A DNA stretch of 64,000 nt from Eukaryota sp. TZLM1-RC. Lineage: Eukaryota > Metamonada: BaSk clade. Under the pieces are notes generated by a model, which saw only the letters and a program-made list of their open reading frames with translations, was not told the origin of the DNA and made no database searches. The translations under genes were made by a program, and so were the position numbers. Shown here one piece after another: positions 37,471 to 48,791 of the stretch. The stretch spans positions 2,046,001 through 2,110,000 of the forward strand of contig JAUPSS010000002.1 in assembly GCA_040285825.1 (NCBI GenBank), written 5' to 3'. The first letter of the stretch is position 1. Each line of letters starts with the position of its first letter.

Positions 37471-39533
37471 TTATCTCCTCAACAGGTCTTCTGGGCAAAT
37501 GTATCGTTCCGGCCACAATTCCGCTTTCTTCTTAATTTGAATATTTTTTGCAGCGGAAATATCTCTGTCATTTACTATTTGACACTCAGTACAAATACGT
37601 ATCTGCCATGAGCCTGCTTGATATTCTCAGCCATGCAACAACTAGACAGTTTGCTTGTATTAAATTCACTGGTTGACAAGTGCTTCACGTCCTTTTGATA
37701 ACACAACCATTTTTTGAAAGCCCTTGCTGATCCATATCGATTGAGTTTTCGGCAATGAGAAGGGAAATTAGCAGAACCCACAGCAAGGTAGAGTTTTTCA
37801 GATTGTCAGTCAGCCTTTGAAACTTGTTGAGACTCTCTCTGAACCGTCTCTCTTTTCGTCTGCGTTTATCAAATTTAATTATTTTCCATTTCTGGCGATT
37901 ACTTTCCAAGTACACTTTCCTCCTGACCAAATTCCAATGGTTCAAATATTGGTTGAAATTTTGAACGGAATATTGGTTGGGAGAGTGTTTACTAGGTGAA
38001 GGTTTTGTCATGTATCTTCTGCCAGTTGGACAAGGAAAAATTCCACATTGATTATCATTTAAGAAGTAACCTCATAATCTAGATTGGCCCAGATCATTGC
38101 CAATAAGGGGCCTTTCACGTGAAATTTCGACTGAATATCTACGTCTTCGACGGGACATTCAATTAGTGCCCTTCAATTGTGTTTCTCTGGTTTTGTTGGC
38201 ATCAGGGTCACTTTTCATTTCTTTTTTTAATCTTCTTTTCTTTTTTAATGGTTCATTCAGCTCATTTGTGTTTTCTGAGTCATTATTTTTTCTTTGAAAT
38301 ATCAACAGCAGTTCATTACCATTAGTTTTCAATAAAAAAATTTTAAACCTATTTTTCAAACTTTTTTGTTGATATTAAGTTTTATTAGGTTTTTCATAAG
38401 GGCATTGTTTGAATATTCGTTTCAGACATGTATTTTTGACGAACTTTGTTTTGGAAGATGATCCTTCAATAAGGTGAACTTTTTTTCAAAAAGTGGAGAA
38501 CATGTGAAGGGACCTCAAGAAATTTAGAACATTTATAAGAAGCTGCAGCTAATAAGAAGCTGCAGAGGTATAATTCTACATTTGTTCCAGTAATGCATAT
38601 GAGAAACAAAAGTTAGTTAGTATTGTGAAATTTCCACATTAAAGAGAAAAAGCTCAAAAATTTCCTTCGATAAAAAGGTGATTCTATCACTTGAAGATAG
38701 TAAGTAAGCAGTGGTAAAAAATCTTTTAAAGATATTAACAATAAAATTACCTGCATTTAATAAACAGAATCTTTCTCTTGAATGATAAAGATGGAAATTG
38801 ATTTAGGGTTCGAGAAACAAAAGAATAACTACTTCTTTGAGTTGCTCCTCTTCTGTTATTTCACTAGCTTCTAGAGGTGCTAAGGGTTCATCTGGTATAA
38901 GAGAAAGAAGATAATTGGCAACGGCATTCTTTTTATCCAGTGCTCTACAATGAGCACTAATGAAGTTTCTTGTCCAGGATTGACAAATTTTAGGTAAACT
39001 TGTCTCAACATTAGATGCCAATTGACGAGCTCACAAGCAAGGTAAGGAGAAAGTACTTTTCTATTAATAAAATTGCGTTTCTGTGACTGCAGCCAATCAT
39101 TGAGAAAAATATAGAATGGATTTTTATAGGGAACTGGAGAATTTGCCCAAGTAGGAACGAGAACACCTGTCTTGTGGGGATTCAGGAAGGAATCCATTGT
39201 AAAAGATATGGAGTAATTGCCGTTGGCCTTTAGATGTGGAAGGCTTTGGAAAAAACAAGAAACAGTGGTGATGACGGTCATAAAAAGATACCATACATCC
39301 TGTTCCACTAAAGCTCTAGATGCCAACAGAAAATTCAGAAAAAAAGATTGAAGCAATAAAGAAGCTTCATGGCAAATCTCGGTGACCAAAGGAAGGTCAG
39401 CCCGAATTTGTTTCACTAAAGTAGGGGTCAGCAGCGAGTTAAGTGCACAAGACCGAGTGAATACACGTGACACAGCGGGGGTGTCTGACACGTAGTGAGA
39501 ATAAACAGCTCATCTCTCAAATTTTACACTTGT
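37471..39533 (-). pseudogene. Fanzor family 2, near full length but broken
   Basis: Minus strand, in order: common left end AAGTGTAAAATTT at 39533; VFTRSCALNSLLTPTLVKQI; EICHEASLLLQSFFLNF; LSPYLACELVNW; KICQSWTRNFISAHCRALDK; then, after several breaks, FKIFLLKTNGNELLLIFQRK (TDG-like region, near 38300); VGSANFPSHCRKLNRYGSARAFKKW written across a frameshift (about 37700-37780); STSEFNTSKLSSCC (catalytic Glu and zinc-ribbon start); ICTECQIVNDRDISAAKNIQ (second CxxC and RuvC-III Asp, near 37530-37590); and a TAA at 37471-37473. The motif order and the NDRD..A..N block make this a TnpB/Fanzor. It has many stops and frameshifts. A second copy of the 5' half lies at 7376-8583. It is cut at 39533 against the first TRIM-like unit. 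Confidence 0.7.
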
Positions 39534-39645
39534 CGACTTTTCTCTTGCTCCATAAGGAAGGGAGCTGCTCGAATGCATAAAGGTCCATTGATTCGAGGTA
39601 AGGCTCCGTGTCCTTGTTATGAGTTTGTAGAATCTATCACTGGAG

Positions 39646-40167
39646 TCATTTTCCTGTCTTCGGAATTTGCTTCCATGAAGGAGGGAGCTGCTCAAACAAA
39701 CAGTAATTTGTAGGTTCGAGGTGAGCCTCCGCATCCTTCATGATATGTTGGCGAAATTCTTTCTCTTCGTCATCCAGTTCGTCCAAAACGGACTGCAGTT
39801 CTTCATATCCTTGAAGGACTGTCGACGTTTCCGAACATGAACCAACATTTGCGTTTTTTGGTGAGGAGGGGGGTGGTCCCGTTCCTGAACCCTTTTGTGG
39901 CATTAAGTTGGACTTGGAAGATGCGGGAGGTGGTTCCGTGCCTGATTCCATCATTTTGAACTTGGAAGATGCGGGAGGTGGTTCCGTGCCTGTTATCATC
40001 GGTTTTCCTTGAGGAGGGGCGGAGGGTGGTCTCAAGCCCGAGTCCTCGACTTTACTTATCTCTACTACTTCTCCTACTACTAATGTTTGTATGCTAATTG
40101 CATCCCTGTTATGTTCCTGTATGTTAGTTGTAATAGTGTCGGTGTTTTGGCTGAAAAAGACTGACAT
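39646..40167 (-). CDS. TRIM-unit ORF, 173 aa (unit 1)
   Basis: Low-complexity protein with two repeats of the type TGTEPPPASSK / ESGTEPPPASSK and a third GSGTGPPPSSPK, followed by a charged helical segment (ELQSVLDELDDEEKEFRQHI) and the module KDAEAHLEPTNYCLFEQLPPSW. A second, related module (KDTEPYLESMDLYAFEQLPSLW) is encoded just downstream in another frame, so splicing or frameshifting may join them. No known domain is recognised. It occupies the place a Gag-like ORF would have. Confidence 0.5.
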   Translation of the reverse strand: MSVFFSQNTDTITTNIQEHNRDAISIQTLVVGEVVEISKVEDSGLRPPSAPPQGKPMITGTEPPPASSKFKMMESGTEPPPASSKSNLMPQKGSGTGPPPSSPKNANVGSCSETSTVLQGYEELQSVLDELDDEEKEFRQHIMKDAEAHLEPTNYCLFEQLPPSWKQIPKTGK

Positions 40168-40249
40168 GATATCTGCTAAAGATATCCTCTGTAGAAAAGC
40201 TGTGTGTTATCAAAGTGGTATACCTATAACCTTGATGGCCAATAATTAT

Positions 40250-40345
40250 TGTTGCCTTAGGTTGCAAAAGTGGTTGAGAGAAAAAGAATGAGGAAAAAGT
40301 TCATTTATTTTCTAATCATAACATATAAGCCTTAGGGCGCCAACA
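40250..40345 (-). repeat. 96-bp LTR-like repeat, unit 1
   Basis: Minus strand starts TGTTGGCGCCCTAAGGC and ends CCTAAGGCAACA. The same repeat recurs at 41659-41754, 43064-43159, the last 96 bp of every further unit, and (diverged) 50087-50183. It is followed on the gene side by the conserved ATAATTATTGGCCATT. I could not assign a primer-binding site. Confidence 0.75.
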
Positions 40346-41754
40346 CTGCTTCTTCCCTTTTTCACAATAAATCAGCTTATATGAATATGAAACAAAACTA
40401 TAACAAATAACTAAATAACTATAAATACTAAGAACTAAATACTGAATTCTACTGTTTTCTATTGTCTACAATTATCTTTGTAGTGATTGAAATTCACACA
40501 AACACTGGGTTCACATTTTGAAGATCGACAATTGATGTACTATGACTCTCCCAGAACAATGTTAGTATAAGGTAGTCAGCAATAACTGAAAAGGGCCTCG
40601 TTCCAAGATCTGTGTGTTTGAATACTTTGTTGTGTATGTTTTAGTCGCTACATAAAGATGCTCTACTTCTTCCCTTTTTCGTAAACGAGAAACGTGGTAG
40701 TGTCGTTTAGTAAAGGTATCATGGAATCGAAGAATGGATTCGCTGATGATTATGCAGGGTCTACGTTGGATCAAAAACAACAGTAAGCAAAGTAACAAAC
40801 CTCAGAGACCTGAAGGTGGCGTATTTTGTTGTTAAAGTACTGGCTTTACGACTAAAAATATCAGAGGAGCAAGGACCATATCTTTGCATTGTAGTATCAT
40901 AATAGTGGAGGTGGAGTTTCTACTCGTAACCTCGGATTTGGTCGACTTTTCTCTTGCTTAATAAGGAAGGGAGCTGCTCGAATGCATAAAGGTCCATTGA
41001 TTCGAGGTAAGGCTCCGTGTCCTTGTTATGAGTTTGTAGAATCTATCACTGGAGTCATTTTCCTGTCTTCGGAATTTGCTTCCATGAAGGAGGGAGCTGC
41101 TCAAACAAACAGTAATTTGTAGGTTCGAGGTGAGCCTCCGCATCCTTCATGATATGTTGGCGAAATTCTTTCTCTTCGTCATCCAGTTCGTCTAAAACGG
41201 ACTGCAGTTCTTCATATCCTTGAAGGACTGTCGACGTTTCCGAACATGAACCAACATTTGCGTTTTTTGGTGAGGAGGGGGGTGGTCCCGTTCCTGAACC
41301 CTTTTGTGGCATTAAGTTGGACTTGGAAGATGCGGGAGGTGGTTCCGTGCCTGATTCCATCATTTTGGACTTGGAAGATGCGGGAGGTGGTTCCGTGCCT
41401 GTTATCATCGGTTTTCCTTGAGGAGGGGCGGAGGGTGGTCTCAAGCCCGAGTCCTCGACTTTACTTATCTCTACTACTTCTCCTACTACTAATGTTTGTA
41501 TGCTAATTGCATCCCTGTTATGTTCCTGTATGTTAGTTGTAATAGTGTCGGTGTTTTGGCTGAAAAAGACTGACATGATATCTGCTAAAGATATCCTCTG
41601 TAGAAAAGCTGTGTGTTATCAAAGTGGTATACCTATAACCTGAATGGCCAATAATTATTGTTGCCTTAGGTTGCAAAAGTGGTTGAGAGAAAGAGAATGA
41701 GGAAAAAGTTCATTTATTTTCTAATCATAACATATAAGCCTTAGGGCGCCAACA
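40346..41754 (-). mobile_element. TRIM-like unit 2
   Basis: Complete 1409-bp unit. The polypurine run is at 40346-40362 (complement). ORF at 41055-41576 is intact (173 codons). The 3' frame at 40562-40798 starts only with TTG and is preceded by a GTTTGT, the same 5' splice-site sequence seen in real mini-introns of the window, so a spliced second exon (ending LLLTTLY) is possible. Confidence 0.75.
41055..41576 (-). CDS. TRIM-unit ORF, 173 aa (unit 2)
   Basis: Same protein as in unit 1, differing by a Phe-to-Ser change in SKSKMMESGTEPPP. Intact from ATG to TGA. Confidence 0.5.
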   Translation of the reverse strand: MSVFFSQNTDTITTNIQEHNRDAISIQTLVVGEVVEISKVEDSGLRPPSAPPQGKPMITGTEPPPASSKSKMMESGTEPPPASSKSNLMPQKGSGTGPPPSSPKNANVGSCSETSTVLQGYEELQSVLDELDDEEKEFRQHIMKDAEAHLEPTNYCLFEQLPPSWKQIPKTGK

Positions 41755-43159
41755 CTGCTTCTTCCCTATTTCACAATAAATCAGCTTATATGAATATGAA
41801 ACAAAACTATAACAAATAACTAAATAACTATAAATACTAAGAACTAAAGACTGAATTCTACTGTTTTCTATTGTCTACAATTATCTTTGTAGTGATTGAA
41901 ATTCACACAAACACTGGGTTCACATTTTGAAGATCGACAATTGATGTACTATGACTCTCCCAGAACAATGTTAGTATAAGGTAGTCAGCAATAACTGAAA
42001 AGGGCCTCGTTCCAAGATCTGTGTGTTTGAATACTTTGTTGTGTATGTTTTAGTCACTACATAAAGATGCTCTACTTCTTCCCTTTTTCGTAAACGAGAA
42101 ACGTGGTAGTGTCGTTTAGTAAAGGTATCATGGAATCGAAGAATGGATTCGCTGATGATTATGCAGGGTCTACGTTGGATCAAAAACAACAGTAAGCAAA
42201 GTAACAAACCTTAGAGACCTGAAGGTGGCGTATTTTGTTGTTAAAGTACTGGCTTTACGACTAAAAATATCAGAGGAGCAAGGACCATATCTTTGCATTG
42301 TAGTATCATAATAGTGGAGGTGGAGTTTCTACTCGTAACCTCGGATTTGGTCGACTTTTCTCTTGCTTCATAAGGAAGGGAGCTGCTCGAATGCATAAAG
42401 GTCCATTGATTCGAGGTAAGGCTCCGTGTCCTTGTTATGAGTTTGTAGAATCTATCACTGGAGTCATTTTCCTGTCTTCGGAATTTGCTTCCATGAAGGA
42501 GGGAGCTGCTCAAACAAACAGTAATTTGTAGGTTCGAGGTGAGCCTCCGCATCCTTCATGATATGTTGGCGAAATTCTTTCTCTCATCCAGTTCGTCTAA
42601 AACGGACTGTAGTTCTTCATATCCTTGAAGGACTGTCGAAGTTTCCGAACATGAACCAACATTTGCGTTTTGTGGTGAGGAGGGGGGTGGTCCCGTTCCT
42701 GAACCCTTTTGTGGCATTAAGTTGGACTTGGAAGATGCGGGAGGGGGTTCCGTGCCTGATTCCATCATTTTGGACTTGGAAGATGCGGGAGGTGGTTCCG
42801 TGCCTGTTATCATCGGTTTTCCTTGAGGAGGGGCGGAGGGTGGTCTCAAGCCCGAGTCCTCGACTTTACTTATCTCTACTACTTCTCCTACTACTAATGT
42901 TTGTATGCTAATTGCATCCCTGTTATGTTCCTGTATGTTAGTTGTAATAGTGTCGGTGTTTTGGCTGAAAAAGACTGACATGATATCTGCTAAAGATATC
43001 CTCTGTAGAAAAGCTGTGTGTTATCAAAGTGGTATACCTATAACCTAAATGGCCAATAATTATTGTTGCCTTAGGTTGCAAAAGTGGTTGAGAGAAAGAG
43101 AATGAGGAAAAAGTTCATTTATTTTCTAATCATAACATGTAAGCCTTAGGGCGCCAACA
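41755..43159 (-). mobile_element. TRIM-like unit 3
   Basis: 1405-bp unit. The ORF (42556-42981) is cut to 141 codons by a 4-bp deletion in the acidic DELDDEEKEF segment (CTCATCC instead of CTTCGTCATCC). LTR 43064-43159. Confidence 0.75.
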
Positions 43160-44568
43160 CTGCTTCTTCCCTTTTTCACAATAAATCAGCTTATATGAAT
43201 ATGAAACAAAACTATAACAAATAACTAAATAACTATAAATACTAAGAACTAAATACTGAATTCTACTGTTTTCTATTGTCTACAATTATCTTTGTAGTGA
43301 TTGAAATTCACACAAACACTGGGTTCACATTTTGAAGATCGACAATTGATGTACTATGACTCTCCCAGAACAATGTTAGTATAAGGTAGTCAGCAATAAC
43401 TGAAAAGGGCCTCGTTCCAAGATCTGTGTGTTTGAATACTTTGTTGTGTATGTTTTAGTCGCTACATAAAGATGCTCTACTTCTTCCCTTTTTCGTAAAC
43501 GAGAAACGTGGTAGTGTCGTTTAGTAAAGGTATCATGGAATCGAAGAATGGATTCGCTGATGATTATGCAGGGTCTACGTTGGATCAAAAACAACAGTAA
43601 GCAAAGTAACAAACCTCAGAGACCTGAAGGTGGCGTATTTTGTTGTTAAAGTACTGGCTTTACGACTAAAAATATCAGAGGAGCAAGGACCATATCTTTG
43701 CATTGTAGTATCATAATAGTGGAGGTGGAGTTTCTACTCGTAACCTCGGATTTGGTCGACTTTTCTCTTGCTTAATAAGGAAGGGAGCTGCTCGAATGCA
43801 TAAAGGTCCATTGATTCGAGGTAAGGCTCCGTGTCCTTGTTATGAGTTTGTAGAATCTATCACTGGAGTCATTTTCCTGTCTTCGGAATTTGCTTCCATG
43901 AAGGAGGGAGCTGCTCAAACAAACAGTAATTTGTAGGTTCGAGGTGAGCCTCCGCATCCTTCATGATATGTTGGCGAAATTCTTTCTCTTCGTCATTCAG
44001 TTCGTCCAAAACGGACTGCAGTTCTTCATATCCTTGAAGGACTGTCGACGTTTCCGAACATGAACCAACATTTGCGTTTTTTGGTGAGGAGGGGGGTGGT
44101 CCCGTTCCTGAACCCTTTTGTGGCATTAAGTTGGACTTGGAAGATGCGGGAGGTGGTTCCGTGCCTGATTCCATCATTTTGAACTTGGAAGATGCGGGAG
44201 GTGGTTCCGTGCCTGTTATCATCGGTTTTCCTTGAGGAGGGGCGGAGGGTGGTCTCAAGCCCGAGTCCTCGACTTTACTTATCTCTACTACTTCTCCTAC
44301 TACTAATGTTTGTATGCTAATTGCATCCCTGTTATGTTCCTGTATGTTAGTTGTAATAGTGTCGGTGTTTTGGCTGAAAAAGACTGACATGATATCTGCT
44401 AAAGATATCCTCTGTAGAAAAGCTGTGTGTTATCAAAGTGGTATACCTATAACCTAAATGGCCAATAATTATTGTTGCCTTAGGTTGCAAAAGTGGTTGA
44501 GAGAAAGAGAATGAGGAAAAAGTTCATTTATTTTCTAATCATAACATATAAGCCTTAGGGCGCCAACA
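43160..44568 (-). mobile_element. TRIM-like unit 4
   Basis: 1409-bp unit with an intact 173-codon ORF (43869-44390); one Asp-to-Asn change in DELNDEEKEF. The LTR is the last 96 bp. Confidence 0.75.
43869..44390 (-). CDS. TRIM-unit ORF, 173 aa (unit 4)
   Basis: Intact copy of the unit protein, third undamaged one of eight. Same Pro-Ser repeats, charged helix and EAHLEPTNYCLFEQL module. Confidence 0.5.
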   Translation of the reverse strand: MSVFFSQNTDTITTNIQEHNRDAISIQTLVVGEVVEISKVEDSGLRPPSAPPQGKPMITGTEPPPASSKFKMMESGTEPPPASSKSNLMPQKGSGTGPPPSSPKNANVGSCSETSTVLQGYEELQSVLDELNDEEKEFRQHIMKDAEAHLEPTNYCLFEQLPPSWKQIPKTGK

Positions 44569-45975
44569 CTGCTTCTTCCCTTTTTCACAATAAATCAGCT
44601 TATATGAATATGAAACAAAACTATAACAAATAACTAAATAACTATAAATACTAAGAACTAAATACTGAATTCTACTGTTTTCTATTGTCTACAATTATCT
44701 TTGTAGTGATTGAAATTCACACAAACACTGGGTTCACATTTTGAAGATCGACAATTGATGTACTATGACTCTCCCAGAACAATGTTAGTATAAGGTAGTC
44801 AGCAATAACTGAAAAGGGCCTCGTTCCAAGATCTGTGTGTTTGAATACTTTGTTGTGTATGTTTTAGTCGCTACATAAAGATGCTCTACTTCTTCCCTTT
44901 TTCGTAAACGAGAAACGTGGTAGTGTCGTTTAGTAAAGGTATCATGGAATCGAAGAATGGATTCGCTGATGATTATGCAGGGTCTACGTTGGATCAAAAA
45001 CAACAGTAAGCAAAGTAACAAACCTCAGAGACCTGAAGGTGGCGTATTTTGTTGTTAAAGTACTGGCTTTACGACTAAAAATATCAGAGGAGCAAGGACC
45101 ATATCTTTGCATTGTAGTATCATAATAGTGGAGGTGGAGTTTCTACTCGTAACCTCGGATTTGGTCGACTTTTCTCTTGCTTAATAAGGAAGGGAGCTGC
45201 TCGAATGCATAAAGGTCCATTGATTCGAGGTAAGGCTCCGTGTCCTTGTTATGAGTTTGTAGAATCTATCACTGGAGTCATTTTCCTGTCTTCGGAATTT
45301 GCTTCCATGAAGGAGGAGCTGCTCAAACAAACAGTAATTTGTAGGTTCGAGGTGAGCCTCCGCATCCTTCATGATATGTTGGCGAAATTCTTTCTCTTCG
45401 TCATCCAGTTCGTCTAAAACGGACTGCAGTTCTTCATATCCTTGAAGGACTGTCGACGTTTCCGAACATGAACCAACATTTGCGTTTTTTGGTGAGGAGG
45501 GGGTGGTCCCGTTCCTGAACCCTTTTGTGGCATTAAGTTGGACTTGGAAGATGCGGGAGGTGGTTCCGTGCCTGATTCCATCATTTTGGACTTGGAAGAT
45601 GCGGGAGGTGGTTCCGTGCCTGTTATCATCGGTTTTCCTTGAGGAGGGGCGGAGGGTGGTCTCAAGCCCGAGTCCTCGACTTTACTTATCTCTACTACTT
45701 CTCCTACTACTAATGTTTGTATGCTAATTGCATCCCTGTTATGTTCCTGTATGTTAGTTGTAATAGTGTCGGTGTTTTGGCTGAAAAAGACTGACATGAT
45801 ATCTGCTAAAGATATCCTCTGTAGAAAAGCTGTGTGTTATCAAAGTGGTATACCTATAACCTAAATGGCCAATAATTATTGTTGCCTTAGGTTGCAAAAG
45901 TGGTTGAGAGAAAGAGAATGAGGAAAAAGTTCATTTATTTTCTAATCATAACATATAAGCCTTAGGGCGCCAACA
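44569..45975 (-). mobile_element. TRIM-like unit 5
   Basis: 1407-bp unit. A 1-bp deletion in the G-run of the PPPSSP segment shortens the ORF to 127 codons (45414-45797). A second 1-bp loss in the GGAGGGAGC motif near 45317 changes the downstream frame. Confidence 0.75.
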
Positions 45976-47383
45976 CTGCTTCTTCCCTTTTTCACAATAA
46001 ATCAGCTTATATGAATATGAAACAAAACTATAACAAATAACTAAATAACTATAAATACTAAGAACTAAATACTGAATTCTACTGTTTTCTATTGTCTACA
46101 ATTATCTTTGTAGTGATTGAAATTCACACAAACACTGGGTTCACATTTTGAAGATCGACAATTGATGTACTATGACTCTCCCAGAACAATGTTAGTATAA
46201 GGTAGTCAGCAATAACTGAAAAGGGCCTCGTTCCAAGATCTGTGTGTTTGAATACTTTGTTGTGTATGTTTTAGTCGCTACATAAAGATGCTCTACTTCT
46301 TCCCTTTTTCGTAAACGAGAAACGTGGTAGTGTCGTTTAGTAGAGGTATCATGGAATCGAAGAATGGATTCGCTGATGATTATGCAGGGTCTACGTTGGA
46401 TCAAAAACAACAGTAAGCAAAGTAACAAACCTCAGAGACCTGAAGGTGGCGTATTTTGTTGTTAAAGTACTGGCTTTACGACTAAAAATATCAGAGGAGC
46501 AAGGACCATATCTTTGCATTGTAGTATCATAATAGTGGAGGTGGAGTTTCTACTCGTAACCTCGGATTTGGTCGACTTTTCTCTTGCTTAATAAGGAAGG
46601 GAGCTGCTCGAATGCATAAAGGTCCATTGATTCGAGGTAAGGCTCCGTGTCCTTGTTATGAGTTTGTAGAATCTATCACTGGAGTCATTTTCCTGTCTTC
46701 GGAATTTGCTTCCATGAAGGAGGGAGCTGCTCAAACAAACAGTAATTTGTAGGTTCGAGGTGAGCCTCCGCATCCTTCATGATATGTTGGCGAAATTCTT
46801 TCTCTTCGTCATCCAGTTCGTCTAAAACGGACTGCAGTTCTTCATATCCTTGAAGGACTGTCGACGTTTCCGAACATGAACCAACATTTGCGTTTTTTGG
46901 TGAGGAGGGGGTGGTCCCGTTCCTGAACCCTTTTGTGGCATTAAGTTGGACTTGGAAGATGCGGGAGGTGGTTCCGTGCCTGATTCCATCATTTTGGACT
47001 TGGAAGATGCGGGAGGTGGTTCCGTGCCTGTTATCATCGGTTTTCCTTGAGGAGGGGCGGAGGGTGGTCTCAAGCCCGAGTCCTCGACTTTACTTATCTC
47101 TACTACTTCTCCTACTACTAATGTTTGTATGCTAATTGCATCCCTGTTATGTTCCTGTATGTTAGTTGTAATAGTGTCGGTGTTTTGGCTGAAAAAGACT
47201 GACATGATATCTGCTAAAGATATCCTCTGTAGAAAAGCTGTGTGTTATCAAAGTGGTATACCTATAACCTAAATGGCCAATAATTATTGTTGCCTTAGGT
47301 TGCAAAAGTGGTTGAGAGAAAGAGAATGAGGAAAAAGTTCATTTATTTTCTAATCATAACATATAAGCCTTAGGGCGCCAACA
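45976..47383 (-). mobile_element. TRIM-like unit 6
   Basis: 1408-bp unit sharing the same G-run deletion as unit 5 (ORF 46822-47205, 127 codons), so units 5 and 6 were probably copied from one another. Confidence 0.75.
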
Positions 47384-48791
47384 CTGCTTCTTCCCTTTTT
47401 CACAATAAATCAGCTCATATGAATATGAAACAAAACTATAACAAATAACTAAATAACTATAAATACTAAGAACTAAATACTGAATTCTACTGTTTTCTAT
47501 TGTCTACAATTATCTTTGTAGTGATTGAAATTCACACAAACACTGGGTTCACATTTTGAAGATCGACAATTGATGTACTATGACTCTCCCAGAACAATGT
47601 TAGTATAAGGTAGTCAGCAATAACTGAAAAGGGCCTCGTTCCAAGATCTGTGTGTTTGAATACTTTGTTGTGTATGTTTTAGTCGCTACATAAAGATGCT
47701 CTACTTCTTCCCTTTTTCGTAAACGAGAAACGTGGTAGTGTCGTTTAGTAAAGGTATCATGGAATCGAAGAATGGATTCGCTGATGATTATGCAGGGTCT
47801 ACGTTGGATCAAAAACAACAGTAAGCAAAGTAACAAACCTCAGAGACCTGAAGGTGGCGTATTTTGTTGTTAAAGTACTGGCTTTACGACTAAAAATATC
47901 AGAGGAGCAAGGACCATATCTTTGCATTGTAGTATCATAATAGTGGAGGTGGAGTTTCTACTCGTAACCTCGGATTTGGTCGACTTTTCTCTTGCTTAAT
48001 AAGGAAGGGAGCTGCTCGAATGCATAAAGGTCCATTGATTCGAGGTAAGGCTCCGTGTCTTTGTTATGAGTTTGTAGAATCTATCACTGGAGTCATTTTC
48101 CTGTCTTCGGAATTTGCTTCCATGAAGGAGGGAGCTGCTCAAACAAACAGTAATTTGTAGGTTCGAGGTGAGCCTCCGCATCCTTCATGATATGTTGGCG
48201 AAATTCTTTCTCTTCGTCATCCAGTTCGTCTAAAACGGACTGCAGTTCTTCATATCCTTGAAGGACTGTCGAAGTTTCCGAACATGAACCAACATTTGCG
48301 TTTTTTGGTGAGGAGGGGGGTGGTCCCGTTCCTGAACCCTTTTGTGGCATTAAGTTGGACTTGGAAGATGCGGGAGGGGGTTCCGTGCCTGATTCCATCA
48401 TTTTGGACTTGGAAGATGCGGGAGGTGGTTCCGTGCCTGTTATCATCGGTTTCCTTGAGGAGGGGCGGAGGGTGGTCTCAAGCCCGAGTCCTCGACTTTA
48501 CTTATCTCTACTACTTCTCCTACTACTAATGTTTGTATGCTAATTGCATCCCTGTTATGTTCCTGTATGTTAGTTGTAATAGTGTCGGTGTTTTGGCTGA
48601 AAAGGACTGACATGATATCTGCTAAAGATATCCTTTGTAGAAAAACTGTGTGTTATCAAAGTGGTATACCTATAACTTAAATGGGCAATAATTATTGTTG
48701 CCTTAGGTTGCAAAAGTGGTTGAGATAAAGAGAATGATGAAAAAGTTCATTTATTTTCTAATCATAACATATAAGCCTTAGGGCGCCAACA
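47384..48791 (-). mobile_element. TRIM-like unit 7
   Basis: 1408-bp unit with more point changes than units 1-6. A 1-bp deletion near 48452 shifts the frame after the N-terminus; an internal ATG leaves an open frame of 117 codons (48093-48446). It shares two variants with unit 3 (GAAGTTTCC and GGGAGGGGG), suggesting exchange between units. Confidence 0.75.

Larger units (their letters stand above)
39533..40345 (-). mobile_element. TRIM-like unit 1, 3'-truncated
   Basis: LTR at 40250-40345. ORF 39646-40167 (173 codons, MSVFFSQNTDTITTN...) is intact. The 3' part, including the region encoding LLCLLLFLIQRR in other units, is missing, replaced abruptly at 39533 by family-2 Fanzor sequence. Confidence 0.75.

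Noticed and set aside
40562-40798. Independent 78-aa membrane-like gene (LLCLLLFLIQ...) repeated in each array unit
   Set aside because: It has no ATG, begins at a TTG next to a splice-site-like GTTTGT, and is better seen as a possible second exon of the unit ORF.
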